Shown: positions 43,701 through 53,688, numbered from the stretch's first letter. The stretch is DNA of 64,000 bases from Imbricaverruca yamaguchii (GCA_034440575.1 JAOTOL010001205.1:108501-172500); one strand, 5' to 3'. Numbers and translations: made by a program. The notes: a model not told the origin generated them from the sequence alone.

Positions 43701-46700
43701 GCATATCAACACTAAACTCAGAGAATGTTCTCTTATGAATATAAATAACTATGTGCAACTCTTCCGAGAGGTCTAAATTTAAGGAAGGTCAAGGTTGCTG
43801 ACCTTAAGTAAGGTTCATTTCTGCATTTTGTCCCATAGTGAGTCTAGAATACTGATTTTTGGAAAACTTTGTATGCAGAAAATGAGAAACGAACCCGCTA
43901 TAGTCGTACTGGCGAAATACAAAAATATATCAAAGGGTCAGATAAGGGCGCATAAGGTCAGGTCAAATATGTATATTCGACACGGTACCACCTTCTACAC
44001 ATCGTTCGTGTTTCTTGGCAAGTCAAAACTGACTTCGGTTTCTGCGTCACCTACGTCGTGCAGCGTGTCATTAGGTGGCCGACGAATAACCTGAGATGAC
44101 CTGACCTTGCGTGTACTGGCCTGATTTTAGGAGATTTTACATGTATATGGAACTACGTTCCAACCAGCTGCTTGGCCATGTACACTTAGGTGAAAGGTGA
44201 AGTTGAAGTAAGTGTTTCATCAATGTATGCATTGTAACAGCGTGAACTAAGGTCGGGCCACGGAATCAGAAGCTGGATAGTTTACAAAATATCGCAGCAT
44301 CTTATCAGCTATTCTTGAAATCATTCTTATACTTCAAAAGTGGTGTACCAAGGGTACTCAAGCTTCAATTTACCTGGTCTGACCATGCCCCATGATCTGA
44401 CTTGACGTTAGGATTTTCAGACGTAAACAGATGTATGCAATTTTCCTTGACCAGTTCTGTTGAACGAGCCAGACATGAAAGAAAGAAAAAAACAGATGGA
44501 CGCATTTTCCTTGACCGGTTCTATTGAAAGAGCCAGAGTATATTCATATTTCCCACGCCATTCTCTAAGATATTGGTCATGTTGCCAGACTGATCTTTTA
44601 TGACCATTGGATCTATTAAGACCATTGTAACCATCTAACCTCATCATGGTTAGAAATGAAAAAATAACCGGTGACAAATGATTGGGTACATTCGATTTCG
44701 AACGGCATTTTCATATGTTTCCAGCACGCTTTGTTCGGAGCTGATTTTCAAGCCCTACCTTACTTGCCCTGTCCTGACCGTTTTACTTTGTCAATTTCGG
44801 AACATTCATTTATACTAGTCCTTCAGAAGTAACGCCTAAAGAAAACAAGGTGTGCTTATTTTACCATTTTCTTGGAGGTAAGTGCAAGTCCGTATGTGTA
44901 CCTAATTGACCACTGGTGACCTCATTATTGGCTAATATATACTGTAAGACCTGTTTCCGCCTCTATATTATCAGGGCTTCTCAAAGCTGTCTTCATTTAA
45001 TCCCAGCTTGTGTGGTTCGGAAGTTGGTGGAGGCTTTCAGGAGGCGAAGGCGAACAAGAATTTGCCGTCCGGCCCAGCGGGTGTCCAGCTACAACGCAGA
45101 CGACGATCGACAGGTCTCCTGGTGGCTGCTGCGGGTGATGCTAACTACCGTAGTGTAGTATACTATGATGCAGTCAGCAGCTACACTAGTCCCTGTGGTC
45201 CACTGAAGAGAATTCCGACCAACAATCTGGAGAGACCGGATCCTCCTTTCGCAGCATACAGCTAAAGTAAAGGAGGTGCCCTGATGTAGCAACTTCGTTC
45301 TTCCCTTATTCTTGGGCAATACTTAAAAACGGTCGTTTACTCTTGTGCTTTCTTATGCGATTCCATGAACTCTCTCGTGTTCATTTTAACTTCTACATGA
45401 GAAAACTGGCTTATTTTTCGTCAAAGTAGGCGAGCCGTGAATACTTTGTCATGATAATAAATAGGCCTACGAAATGCCAGTTAATTGGCAGTTGACCTCT
45501 ATTATCAGCGGTGATGGGACCGCATAGCTCCCATTATCAGTGGTGGTGGGACCACACAGTTCCCATTAACAGTTGTGACGGGATCGCACAGCTCCCACTA
45601 TCAGTAGCGAAGGGACCACACATCTCCCACTATCAGTGGTGACAGGACCACACGGAGGTTGCAGTGGCTTCACCAGTCGTCGCTGCTGCTCCTTGACCAG
45701 CTGCTCGGCAGCCTTGGTCATGAGACACTGGCGGTCGGCGACGGCGCAGTCTACCGCCTCGGCCAGGTCGGCAGCCGCCTCGTACGGCTCGCGCTCCACC
45801 GCCCACGGACACAGACTGTTGCCGCTCTGCAGCACCACCTGCTGGAACCACCACAGACTGTTACTTCTGAGTCCACCTGCTGGAACAGACCTGCCACACA
45901 CACACACAGACTGTTGCCGCTCTGCAGCACCACCTGCTGGAACAGACCTGCCGACACAGACACAGACAGACTGTTACTGATCTGTGACGCGTCTGCTCTG
46001 TCTCGAGGTCGAGACAGTGTTGGGCACTGTCACGAGGTCGCCATGATAAAGATAGAAAGGCGCATAGAAAGACGCACACACACACATGCTAGACAGCACC
46101 TTTGATGGCCACCGAGGCTGTAGCCGGGCTTTTAAGACAGTCGGAGGGCCCCACGAACGTTTTCAGGCCTTTATGGACGTTTACGAACTCTCACGAATGT
46201 CTACAGATCCTTACGAACGCTTACCTCCTGACCCTTCTGACTGCAGGCCCTTACGAACTTCTGCGTCCCCTTGCGAACTTCACGGGCGCTTACGGACTCC
46301 AGCCCTAACGGACTCCAGCCCTAACGGACGTCTACAGCCCTAATGGGCATCCCCGGGCGCATCATGGTTTATAACAGTGTCATGCTATCATGCAAGTTGA
46401 GGAGGGAGTGGATCAGACGATCTGAACCCCCAATGAGTGGTACAAACAGGAAGTTAAAAGCTGTATTTTGAAAGCAAAAGCGGACCCTTTTCGACATAAA
46501 GTGGCTGATATCCGGGGACTTTTAAATAAAAACGATGGGGTAGTCCGGGCCTCATCGCAAAGTCCTTGAATGATTCCTGGCTACGTCGGCTGGAGGTGTG
46601 TTGCTGATCTGGCACTGTCGACCTGAATTCCATCAAGCAACTATATGTGCAAGGAACCACACAATAGCCAAAATACTTTTAAAAATGACTAACCGAACCA

Positions 46701-49328
46701 TTACAAAAATAGATCACCAAGGCTTATATAATCATTAGGGCCATCTACTTACCAGTTCAGCCTTCTGAAGTTAATTCTCACCCTTAGCCAGCGGAGAGAG
46801 CATTAGAATGTGCGCCATCGCTGCCCCCGCACCATGACCGAGCAGGGTGACACGAGAAGGGTCACCGGCAAAGTCACGTGCGGAATCTCTGACCCAGGTC
46901 AACGCTTGAATCACGTCCAGCAGGCCGTAGTTTCCAGCAAGGTCTCGGTACCCGGTGCTGAGAAACCCTGTGGAATACAAGCGTGTCATACGGACGCCAT
47001 GTTAAAACCAGCTGCCCACGCCCGCAAAGGAAACTAAAATGTACATGGCTAGAACATCTGTGAAAATATGCGTTTCAGGGGAACCATCCTTGTCGGGGAT
47101 GTACAGCACGATTGGGTGCATGGTGCATGGTGCATGACAGATGCTTACATGCATGTTAGCCGGGGTACAATGGTGGAGCCTTATCAAAGAAAAGCTAGGG
47201 GAGCTCGAGCTCAAGGACGTTCGGCCAGCACTCCCCTTCCATCAAATCTCCCCTTCCCTCAAATCAAAACATTCTCGGAGTTCGGCCACTTCACTTCCAT
47301 GCTTTGAAAATTCCACTTCGAATATAGCTGTTTTCAAATCACTGATCAAAATTTGCAAACTTTTTCATAATCAAATGAGCTGCCAGTTGGCTTTCTCGAA
47401 AAACTAGCAAGAAGTATGAATTCCGGAAGCGGACACCGCGGAAGATCAACGTATCCATGATTGCTTCTACAACAAGCACCACCCACACAAATACACATAA
47501 TAGCATCGTATCTTAAAAACCCCTGCGTGGCAGACTTCCATAGATACCTCACTAATAAGATCTTTCTCTGAAAATTTCCAAATCTAGTCGAATTTCAATT
47601 CGCCACCACTGCCTGTTCTTCCATTGCAGATTTGATGGGAAAAATACCATACCACTCCTCGTGGAGAGGACCGCATCCCTATCTCGTGCTCCACCGCAAA
47701 TCGCATGACGAACCGTGGAGTGATTCCCCGGGAACCAGTCCAGCACTGAAGGTGGTTGCTTGTGGCCACAGCCGCTCCGCCCTGCCTCATTTCGCAGTGG
47801 CAAACCGCACTGGAGGTGGCCGCCTGTGGTCCCGTGGGCTGTGCTTTTATGAGCCGCTACGGCTCCAGTGCTGACCGAGCACCCCGAGCCGGTAGTTGAG
47901 AGTGATCAGGACCCCGTCCTGCCGAGAGTGACCAGCACCACGTCCTGTCTCATGAGTCGCTCCCCCCCCCCCCCCCAGTACTGACCGAGCACCCCGAGCC
48001 GGTAGTTGAGAGTGACCCCTACCCACCACGTCCTGCCTCATAAGCCGCTGCCGCCCCAACACTGACCGAGCACCCCGAGCCGGTAGTTGAGTGTGACCCC
48101 TGCCCACCACGTCCTGCCTCATAAGCCGCTGCCGCCCCAGTACTGACCGAGCATCCCGAGCCGGTAGTTGAGTGTGACCCACGCACCACGTCCTGCCTCA
48201 TAAGTCGCTCCGCCCCAGTACTGACCGAGCACCCCGAGCCGGTAGTTGAGAGTGACCCCTACCCACCACGTCCTGCCTCATAAGCCGCTGCCGCCCCAGT
48301 ACTGACCGAGCACCCCGAGCCGGTAGTTGAGTGTGACCCCTGCCCACCACGTCCTGCATCATAAGCCGCTGCCGCCCCAGTACTGACCGAGCACCCCGAG
48401 CCGGTAGTTGAGAGTGACCAGCACCACGTCCTTCCTCATGAGCCGCTGCCGCCCCAGTACTGACCGAGCACCCCGAGCCGGTAGTTGAGTGTGACCAGCA
48501 CCACGTCCTGCCGAGAGTGACCAGCACCACGTCCTGTCTCATGAGTCGCTCCCCCCCAGTACTGACCGAGCACCCCGAGCCGGTAGTTGAGTGTGACCAG
48601 CACCACGTCCTGCCTCATGAGCCGCTGCGGCCCCAGCAGACTGGCGGCGCCCCGCTGGAAGTCGCCGCCGTGCACCACCACCAGGACAGGCAGCCGCCGG
48701 CCGGCCGCCGAGCTGGGCGGCGCCTGGCCGCTCGTCAGCTGACCTGGTGACGTCACAACATGACACACGTCACACTTCGGCGACGTGACCGAGACAACTG
48801 AGAAGCGGACTGCAGGGGTTGGGGTCGTTCGAAGTTCAGATGTAGGATTCAGACGCCAGTTGACAAGTGCAACACAAACACTCAGCCAACCCGTCTCTGA
48901 GCGTTTGCACAAATAATGAGGTTTTCCTGAACACCTAAACCAAACCAAAATCATCCCCATATTTATGGCAAGTGAATTCAACAAAACCACAAATTGCAGA
49001 TCAATTTCCCTGTTACCAGCGTTCTCCAATAGCATTTATGACTACTGTCCCTTACGTATAGGAATAATTTCGCTAGTGCTTTCTTGCACACAACATTTAC
49101 ATGTTGTTCGCTGACAACATCTCCCCCTGATTTGCATTTCGAACGCCTGCCGCTGTGTTCACAGCATCCGAACGTCATCTCACCTGGCAGGAACGGCGTG
49201 TACACGTTCAGGTAGAGGCAGTCCTCACTGCCCTCGACGGTGTCCGAGTTCACGTCGTACTGGGGACAGAAGTCGCGGAACTGCCGGGCGTCCAGGGTGT
49301 CGGTCCAACTCTCGGCCGCCTCCGGCTC
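37602..49328 (-). CDS. Neuroligin/gliotactin-like transmembrane cholinesterase-like protein
   Basis: Ten exons on the minus strand encode most of a carboxylesterase-fold ectodomain and one C-terminal transmembrane helix. This is the layout of neuroligins and gliotactin, which act as cell-adhesion proteins at synapses or septate junctions. Exons: 49328-49184, 48743-48567, 46967-46782, 45838-45654, 43125-42962, 42159-41969, 41523-41346, 39299-39173, 38419-38293 and 37793-37602. Landmarks are SEDCLYLNVYTPFLPG, LVTLNYRLGVLGFLSTG, GNYGLLDVIQAL, SGNSLCPWA, PLLTGITSDEAL and SHGDELLYL. The nucleophile elbow reads GHGAG instead of GxSxG, so it should not hydrolyse esters. N-terminal exons are missing, and the cytoplasmic tail is incomplete. 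Junction phases agree except into exon 45838-45654. Four of its exon edges are amplified as minisatellites. Confidence 0.87.
38293..38419 (-). CDS. Neuroligin-like exon 9
   Basis: Acceptor CTGCGGCAG, donor GTGAGT, phase 2 in and 0 out. Encodes APTIPGTDPSGRPPW and VVYYNLSVMPLPMLAGYRAR, the end of the esterase fold. Confidence 0.82.
38607..38766 (+). mobile_element. tRNA-derived SINE, type A, copy 2
   Basis: A box TAGGTAGCTCAGGCTGAACG (decayed), B box GGTTCGATTCCCCGCGGT, then GCCCGCCCGTCCTGCCC and an ACAAAAGACCACAATCAACC tail. Flanked by a weak 8-bp repeat AACATGCA. Confidence 0.65.
39173..39299 (-). CDS. Neuroligin-like exon 8 (catalytic-His block)
   Basis: Acceptor ATACACAG, donor GTGAGT, phase 1 in and 2 out. 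Encodes GVSHGDELLYLY and MTTYWSNFALTG. The HGDEL histidine is the family's catalytic-triad position and is retained although the serine is not. Confidence 0.92.
39305..39480. repeat. About 20-24-bp minisatellite next to a splice acceptor
   Basis: Units GGCGCACAACTTCAGA(G/C) in tandem, starting a few bases upstream (in gene sense) of the acceptor of exon 8. Confidence 0.85.
39640..40500. other. Neuroligin-like intron, no gene recognised
   Basis: No exon. The 40,195-40,500 part is G/T-rich on the plus strand with loose 'ctgtgttggctgt' repetition grading into the 58-bp array. Confidence 0.45.
40516..41345 (-). repeat. 58-bp minisatellite derived from a neuroligin-like exon donor
   Basis: Each unit contains CCGACATACTGGACCACG followed by GTGAGGCTCTGACACC (minus strand), i.e. 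the end of exon 7 plus its GTGAG donor. About 13-15 copies, some with deletions (GGCGGCTGCCGCC variants). Confidence 0.88.
41346..41523 (-). CDS. Neuroligin-like exon 7
   Basis: Acceptor ACTGTTCCAG, donor GTGAGA, phase 0 in and 1 out. Encodes LLTDAWYTTCHDVAVRLHTA and APVFSYLFSHRLPG, a typical carboxylesterase segment (LTD...LH...PVY.Y.F.H). Its donor edge seeds the 58-bp array. Confidence 0.88.
41790..41910. repeat. About 37-bp repeat, three copies
   Basis: Unit TTTCAATGCAGCTTTCAGGC plus ATAATTGCATGCATT. Confidence 0.85.
41969..42159 (-). CDS. Neuroligin-like exon 6
   Basis: Acceptor TGTTGTCAG, donor GTGCGA, phase 1 in and 0 out. Encodes YLEADRPTDGDYMEREVVDW, SYNYSHQAALVDAVKRQY and DVIPRLTE. 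A 58-bp mini-retroposon lies 10 nt before the acceptor AG. Confidence 0.88.
42171..42228 (+). mobile_element. Hairpin mini-retroposon 4 (58 bp) at a splice acceptor
   Basis: TGGGCGCTAAATGCTCACAC and GGTCGATGCGCCC form the stem. The tail is CAAATGACCAACCAAC. A perfect 14-bp duplication GATCTGACAACACA lies at 42157-42170 and 42229-42242. The left copy contains the acceptor of neuroligin-like exon 6 (minus strand). Confidence 0.92.
42305..42961 (-). repeat. 42-bp minisatellite derived from a neuroligin-like exon donor
   Basis: About 16 copies. The minus-strand unit is CTGCAGACCGTGCTCT, then GTACGTACTGACCCGGGAC and AGAGGGT. The first part is the end of exon 5 and GTACGT is its donor. Confidence 0.93.
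42962..43125 (-). CDS. Neuroligin-like exon 5
   Basis: Acceptor TTGCAGAG (phase chosen to match exon 4), donor GTACGT. Encodes FVSFNMRMRPVIDGGLRDEP and DFTQLPLLTGITSDEALQT. The donor edge seeds the adjoining 42-bp array. Confidence 0.88.
43242..43408 (-). mobile_element. tRNA-derived SINE, type B, copy 2 (167 bp)
   Basis: Inverted relative to 20845-21011 and of equal length. B box seen as GAGACTCAAACCCAC on the plus strand. Flanked by CTCTCCATA repeats (43233-43241 and 43409-43417). Confidence 0.82.
43420..45640. other. Neuroligin-like intron, no gene recognised
   Basis: Mostly AT-rich. A short repeat 'gatgggaccgcatagctcccattatcagtgg' occurs about four times at 45,490-45,650, just beyond the donor of exon 4. 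Confidence 0.45.
45654..45838 (-). CDS. Neuroligin-like exon 4 (5' boundary disturbed)
   Basis: Encodes VVLQSGNSLCPWAVEREPYE, AEAVDCAVADRQCLM and LVKPLQPP, ending phase 2 before GTGTGG. The expected exon start (LFQQ...) exists only in duplicated copies upstream (acceptors at 45947 and 45890), neither of which is in frame with this body. Either the assembly or the gene is broken here, or an acceptor directly before GTGGTG is used. Confidence 0.75.
45880..45965 (-). repeat. Duplicated acceptor and 5' edge of neuroligin-like exon 4
   Basis: On the minus strand GGCAG followed by GTCTGTTCCAGCAGGTGG occurs twice (exon-start positions 45947 and 45890) before a third, acceptor-less TTCCAGCAGGTGGTG at the main exon. 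The first copy extends through CAGAGCGGCAACAGTCTGTG. Confidence 0.88.
46130..46340. repeat. Degenerate short repeat
   Basis: 'cttacgaac(g/t)' and 'ctccagccctaacgga' motifs recur with spacing of 15-30 bp. Confidence 0.55.
46782..46967 (-). CDS. Neuroligin-like exon 3 (nucleophile elbow)
   Basis: Acceptor TTCCACAG, donor GTGAGA. Encodes GFLSTGYRDLAGNYGLLDVI and RVTLLGHGAGAAMAHILMLS. GHGAG replaces the catalytic GxSxG, as in adhesion members of the family. Confidence 0.93.
46968..47860. other. Neuroligin-like intron 2, left part
   Basis: No exon or known element seen. Confidence 0.45.
47866..48566 (-). repeat. About 80-bp minisatellite derived from neuroligin-like exon 2 and its donor
   Basis: Eight downstream copies of the exon end (AGGCAGGACGTGGTG, CACACTCAACTACCGGCTCG, GGGTGCTCG) each followed by the GTCAGTACTGG donor. 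Nearly the whole unit is exon-derived. Small insertions (GGGCAGGG) shift frame between copies. Confidence 0.93.
48567..48743 (-). CDS. Neuroligin-like exon 2
   Basis: Acceptor TCACCAG, donor GTCAGT. Encodes RLPVLVVVHGGDFQRGAAS (oxyanion-hole HGG) and QDVVLVTLNYRLGVLG. Its last 60 bp and donor are repeated eight more times downstream. Confidence 0.92.
49184..49328 (-). CDS. Neuroligin-like exon 1 of those seen
   Basis: Acceptor CTGCGCAG, donor GTGAGA, phase 0 in and 1 out. Encodes EPEAAESWTDTLDARQFRDF, then CPQYDVN and SEDCLYLNVYTPFLPG. The SEDCLYLN motif is a carboxylesterase-B signature. Confidence 0.92.
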
Positions 49329-49599
49329 CTGCGCAGACCACGGGTCAGGAGGTACGTGGCCAGGCTGCCCCCTGCGGGTGGTATGTGCACAATGGGCGGC
49401 CCGGTATACTCAGAGGAAAATGTTCCATTTGGGCACATGTTCCCACAATGCCACAATCTTCCCAAAACCTGGTACTCTCGCTCAGACAGATGCTGCTCGG
49501 ACAAGTCTCGTATGTTCGTTATATTAGCTGTGATGTCGACGATAACTCATCAATTGTGCTCACCTGCTCGCAAATGTCCATAGTTTGGCTTTCAGGACA

Positions 49600-50760
49600 G
49601 CTCTGGGCACTACCGCCGGTGACGTAGAGCTTCACTCGCACGGCCGTCTAGAGCTGCCCCGCCGGTCACGTTCTGAGAGGCGTCGGTGACCAACTGAACA
49701 GCCCTCTCGACAGTTTGTGTGTGCACAGGATACGTGGGGACAATGGACGGAGTGTGTCGAAGTTCCGCCAGGATTTCGGCTGTCATTGACAGGGTGAGAG
49801 GAGGGTCCGTCATCGTCCCGCGCGTCCAGTCGATCCAGTCAGTGCAGTTATTTTCCTCCCACTGTGCGGCAGCTAAATGTAATGCACACGTGATATTCAG
49901 CCAATCTCTGTTGTTTGCACCGCAACACGGCAAGTGCGGCTCTTTGGCGTGCTTCGCCGCTTTCGTCCCCCAGTATGGTCAAACAGAAGTAGTGCCTCTG
50001 GGCGAGCCCAGTAGTTGTTTAGTTGCGGCACTGACATCACACACGCTGCCAAGCTCGGCGCCAAAAATGAACGAACTTGCACGCTTTCGAAGGAGTGTTT
50101 GGGGCCATGCTGGCTCGCTGTTCTGCTGGCTGCGTGGATGAGATATCAAGACGCAAAATCCTGCAGGAGGGTGAGCCAGCGTGTGTCTTTGAGGGGCCTG
50201 ATTTTCTCGCCAAGCTCAGGTGCGCTGCCGGTCTGCACACCTCTCGTCATCATACAAAATGAAATTCGCTCGGTGCTTATGACTGAGTGCCTTCTCGTTC
50301 ATTTTTTTTTTACCAGACCAGAAACAAGAGTGAAGTCGCCGACGGGTACAGTCGCTACGGCTCCAGTGACTACGATCTTAATAGGTCCATCAAACGACTT
50401 TGGTCTCACAGTACTGTCGTCCAGCTTGCTGAAAACCTCGCACACATCAAACTCATTCATGTGAAGCTGGCCAACATGCCGGAGCAATTGTCGCTTGTTC
50501 CAGTGAGCCGGCATAATCGACGTGTTACAGCATCCGGCCCGGAGTTAATGCTGGTACAGTTACATCCCTGCACGCGAATATCCGCAGCCACCTCCAGCAA
50601 CATTGCCGACAACTTCGCGAACACGACGGCTGCACTGCCAGACTGAGGAGCAAGACGATGCTCATTCTCAACTGCATGCTCCCCACCTGATTCAGAAATG
50701 ACTGTGACGTGCTCTTCCGTTTCCCTCGACTGCCATCTTACGCGTGCCATGCCCATTTTG
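49600..50760 (-). other. Coding-like but unassigned stretch
   Basis: Several minus-strand frames have balanced composition, e.g. WEENNCTDWIDWTRGTMTDP at 49.8 kb and LDDSTVRPKSFDGPIKIVVT at 50.4 kb, broken by stops between them. It might be an old pseudogene of an extracellular or adhesion-receptor protein. I do not recognise it and no splice model is convincing. Confidence 0.25.
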
Positions 50761-50959
50761 CCGACAAATTACAAGCCGGCTATGTCCTCTTCGCGGAGTG
50801 GACCTTGATGTTTTTCTATTGTCGTTCGTCGCGCTCGGTTTCGTGCTCGTCAAATTTTCACCCTGCCCACTGTCATTTCACTCCGGCCAGATTTCGGCCG
50901 TCCGATGTCCATTTGGTAGATATTAACCTACGAGCTACCGCTACCGTGCATGCTACGAG

Positions 50960-51079
50960 TTGTCCCTGCTCGACGAGCTGAAGTGCACACTCCTGCTTTG
51001 CCGCCTGTCAGCGTCACGACGCATCGTGGTCGACGAGCTCGCGGCAGTCCCGATCACCGACCGGAAGCTGCACGAGTAG
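50960..51079 (+). CDS. Possible orphan terminal exon
   Basis: A plus-strand frame reads CYELSLLDELKCTLLLC, then RLSASRRIVVDELAAVPITD and KLHE before a TAG. Composition and hydrophobic periodicity look protein-like, but I recognise no family and the 5' boundary is not clear. Confidence 0.25.
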   Translation: MSLLDELKCTLLLCRLSASRRIVVDELAAVPITDRKLHE

Positions 51080-51099
51080 CTACGCAGTTGAGAGCAGCT

Positions 51100-52220
51100 G
51101 AGGAGACATCCGTCAACAGCTCAAAATGGACTACGACCATCCAATTTTCGTTCTTTTTTAGGGCCTCCGGGGGTCTGTCGGAGCGTTGGCCGTCGTCTGC
51201 GCGACTCCGTGCTCCGCCGGCCGGCACCAACAATGAGCCCGCGCCGCAAGGCCTCCGAGCGTGGGAATGGGGGCTTGCTCCGCCGACCTCCGTCGGTGTC
51301 GGCGTGTACACTGTCGCTCGGGTCAACTGGGGTCGGGCGGAACACGTCGGCGAAGCTTCCGGAGGTGTCGACGGCGGTGTTTTCGCCGTGTACTGTGTGA
51401 TGTGAGTCGGAAAGCTGCGACGGGTTGTGCTGCGCGGTGTGGCGGATTGAAACCGAGCACCACGTCGACTGGAGCCGACGGTTTGTGTGTGCAGTTTGTC
51501 CAGTTGCGTTTCTCTTCTGTTGGCTGCACCGTGTTGGCATACTGACACGTGGTCTGTGGACGTTAATGTCATGCCAGCGCAGTAAACGGCTCCTAGAAAT
51601 AGTAATCACCATCTAGGTCCCCAGATTGGCTGATCGTCGACTGCGGTAAATTATCAATCTTCAGCATGTGGTTATTTTGCTCGTTTTTCTTAATCCTCAG
51701 TTGTCTCCAGCCATGGACATCGTAACGGTGGACAGCGCGGGACGTGTCCCCCTCCCCCCACACGTAACATGTTGCGAAAGTTTAACTTCATGCCCATGGC
51801 GTTGCGTGCAAAAAAAAATACCTAAAGCTCTACTACTTTCCCCCAACCAAAATCCGTCGCGACGTCCATGTCCCCCTCAGCAGAAATTGTGGAGAAGAAT
51901 ACGAAGGAACAACTCTCGTCTATTCCAATAAAACTTGCAGGTTTAACACAAAGCAGCACGCACCTGGAAACAGTTATGCCAATGATACAGCTCTTCCATC
52001 GACCTAAACAGAAAATCATGCCATGAATTTGCGCGAATTCCATATATTTTATTGATGTGGCTATTTTCGTAATCGGGATTGATTGCAATATTTCGATATT
52101 AATGATCACCACAAATTGCGGGAAAGACTCAGTTATGCGCTGTTATAACATCAGCGTCGTCACCACAGGGCTTCCTGGGTCCAGATCACACAATAACTTC
52201 TCTTGTGGAACCCTGTCCTA
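51100..52220. other. Intergenic, nothing recognised
   Basis: No element identified before the tRNA array. Confidence 0.4.
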
Positions 52221-52225
52221 CCTGG

Positions 52226-52311
52226 GGGTTTGGCAACTTTCTGGAAAATACGGCACCTTCCTGAAGTTACGCTGTTTGAATCGTGCCGTATCTGAGCCGC
52301 TGGCATCCAGA
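52226..52311 (-). repeat. Copy of the palindrome-core sequence at the array edge
   Basis: CTGGAAAATACGGCAC, GCTGTTTGAATCGTGCCG and ATCTGAGCCG match, inverted, the unique sequence at the centre of the giant palindrome (about 56,008-56,100). It marks the left boundary of the tRNA-Leu array. Confidence 0.75.
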
Positions 52312-52361
52312 GCAGGATAAGAATTTCTTCGTGATGCGCAATACTCTCAAACAAATGGCGC

Positions 52362-52445
52362 TGTCAGAAGTGGGATCCGAACCCACGCCTGGAGAACCAG
52401 ACTGCGACCTGAACGCGGCGCCTTAGACCACTCGGTCAACCTGAC
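52362..52445 (-). tRNA. tRNA-Leu (CAG)
   Basis: 84-nt class II cloverleaf with anticodon CAG. One anticodon-stem mismatch (CCGCG against CGCAG) and G/A changes in the B box and D arm suggest mild decay. Confidence 0.75.
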
Positions 52446-52510
52446 ACCGGCGGCAACGCGCACAGACGCGCACATGCATACACACACAACACATGCACAC
52501 CTTCACACAA

Positions 52511-52629
<119 letters not shown>

Positions 52630-52913
52630 CATATATATGCGCATATATACATACATACATACCAAACAGTGGCAACACAACTGAAAAGATCTTGCCTTTT
52701 GAGAGTACATAAACACGTTTTCCTCGAAGACATAGTTTACCTCGCGAAAATGTAATGATCAACGTTAGGAACAGGAAGCCAACATGGGCAGGAAGCTATC
52801 GCAAACCTTACAGACCAATGGATAGAGTTGCATTGTGAGTACTCAGATCGATTTGGTAGCCAGAGCCAATGAATATTTGTCCGCGGTGCACAATATTACC
52901 AAACAAAAGCTGC

Positions 52914-52997
52914 TGTCAGAAGTGGGATTCGAACCCACGCCTGGAGAACCAGACTGCGACCTGAACGCAGCGCCTTAGACCGCTCGGCCATCCTGAC
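52914..52997 (-). tRNA. tRNA-Leu (CAG)
   Basis: Perfect consensus copy: acceptor GTCAGGA/TTCTGAC, A box TGGCCGAGCGGTCTAAGG, anticodon loop TTCAGGT, variable stem CTGG/CCAG, B box GGTTCGAATCC. Confidence 0.95.
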
Positions 52998-53353
52998 CCG
53001 GAAAGTGCGTGGTGACCTCCGAACCCGGAGCCAACACCGGGGTCCGGTTGTGGTGATCCGTGGTCTGATCTGATGACCTGACCGCACCAGTGGCACAATA
53101 TGTGCCATGGCCACAGTGACTCGACATGCTTGATGACATCCGCGAGCCAGCAGATCTGGTGACCCCGGGTACCCATCAGATGTAGAGCAAGCTTCCTCGA
53201 AGACATAGGAATAAGAAGCCAACGTGGGCAGGAAAGAAGCTATGAAAAATATTGCGGGTAGAGATAAAGTTACATTGTGATAAATATCGATTTGGCATTT
53301 AGAGCATGACGAATATTTCTTCGCGATGCGCAACATTATCAAGCTAAAAAGAC

Positions 53354-53437
53354 TATTAGAACCGGGATTCGAATACCAGCCTAAAGAATCGGACTGTGAC
53401 CTGAACGCAGCACCTTAGATCTCTCTGCCATCCTGGC
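53354..53437 (-). pseudogene. tRNA-Leu pseudogene
   Basis: Recognisable end to end with anticodon loop TTCAGGT, but the acceptor, D arm (CAGAGAGATCTAAGG) and T arm (GGTATTCGAATCCC) are altered. It shares these changes with 60421-60504, so they descend from one decayed ancestor. Confidence 0.8.
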
Positions 53438-53688
53438 ATAGACAAAAGTGCGCGCACACACGCGCATGCATACACATACGCAATATACCACTGACAAGTT
53501 TTGCGTACTGTAAGTACACAAGTACTGTTTCCTCGAAGATATAGGAATAAGAAGCCACCGTGGGCAGGAAGCTTTCATAAACGTTGCAGGTGAAGAGATA
53601 GGGTTACATTGTGAAAATGACCGTTTTGGTATTCAGAGCATGATGAATATTTCTTCGCGATGCGCAATATTCTCCAACAAAAAGGACT

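Noticed and set aside
44916..45265. Short plus-strand ORFs (KLVEAFRRRRRTRICRPAQR)
   Set aside because: No motif, no splice logic, and inside a neuroligin-like intron.
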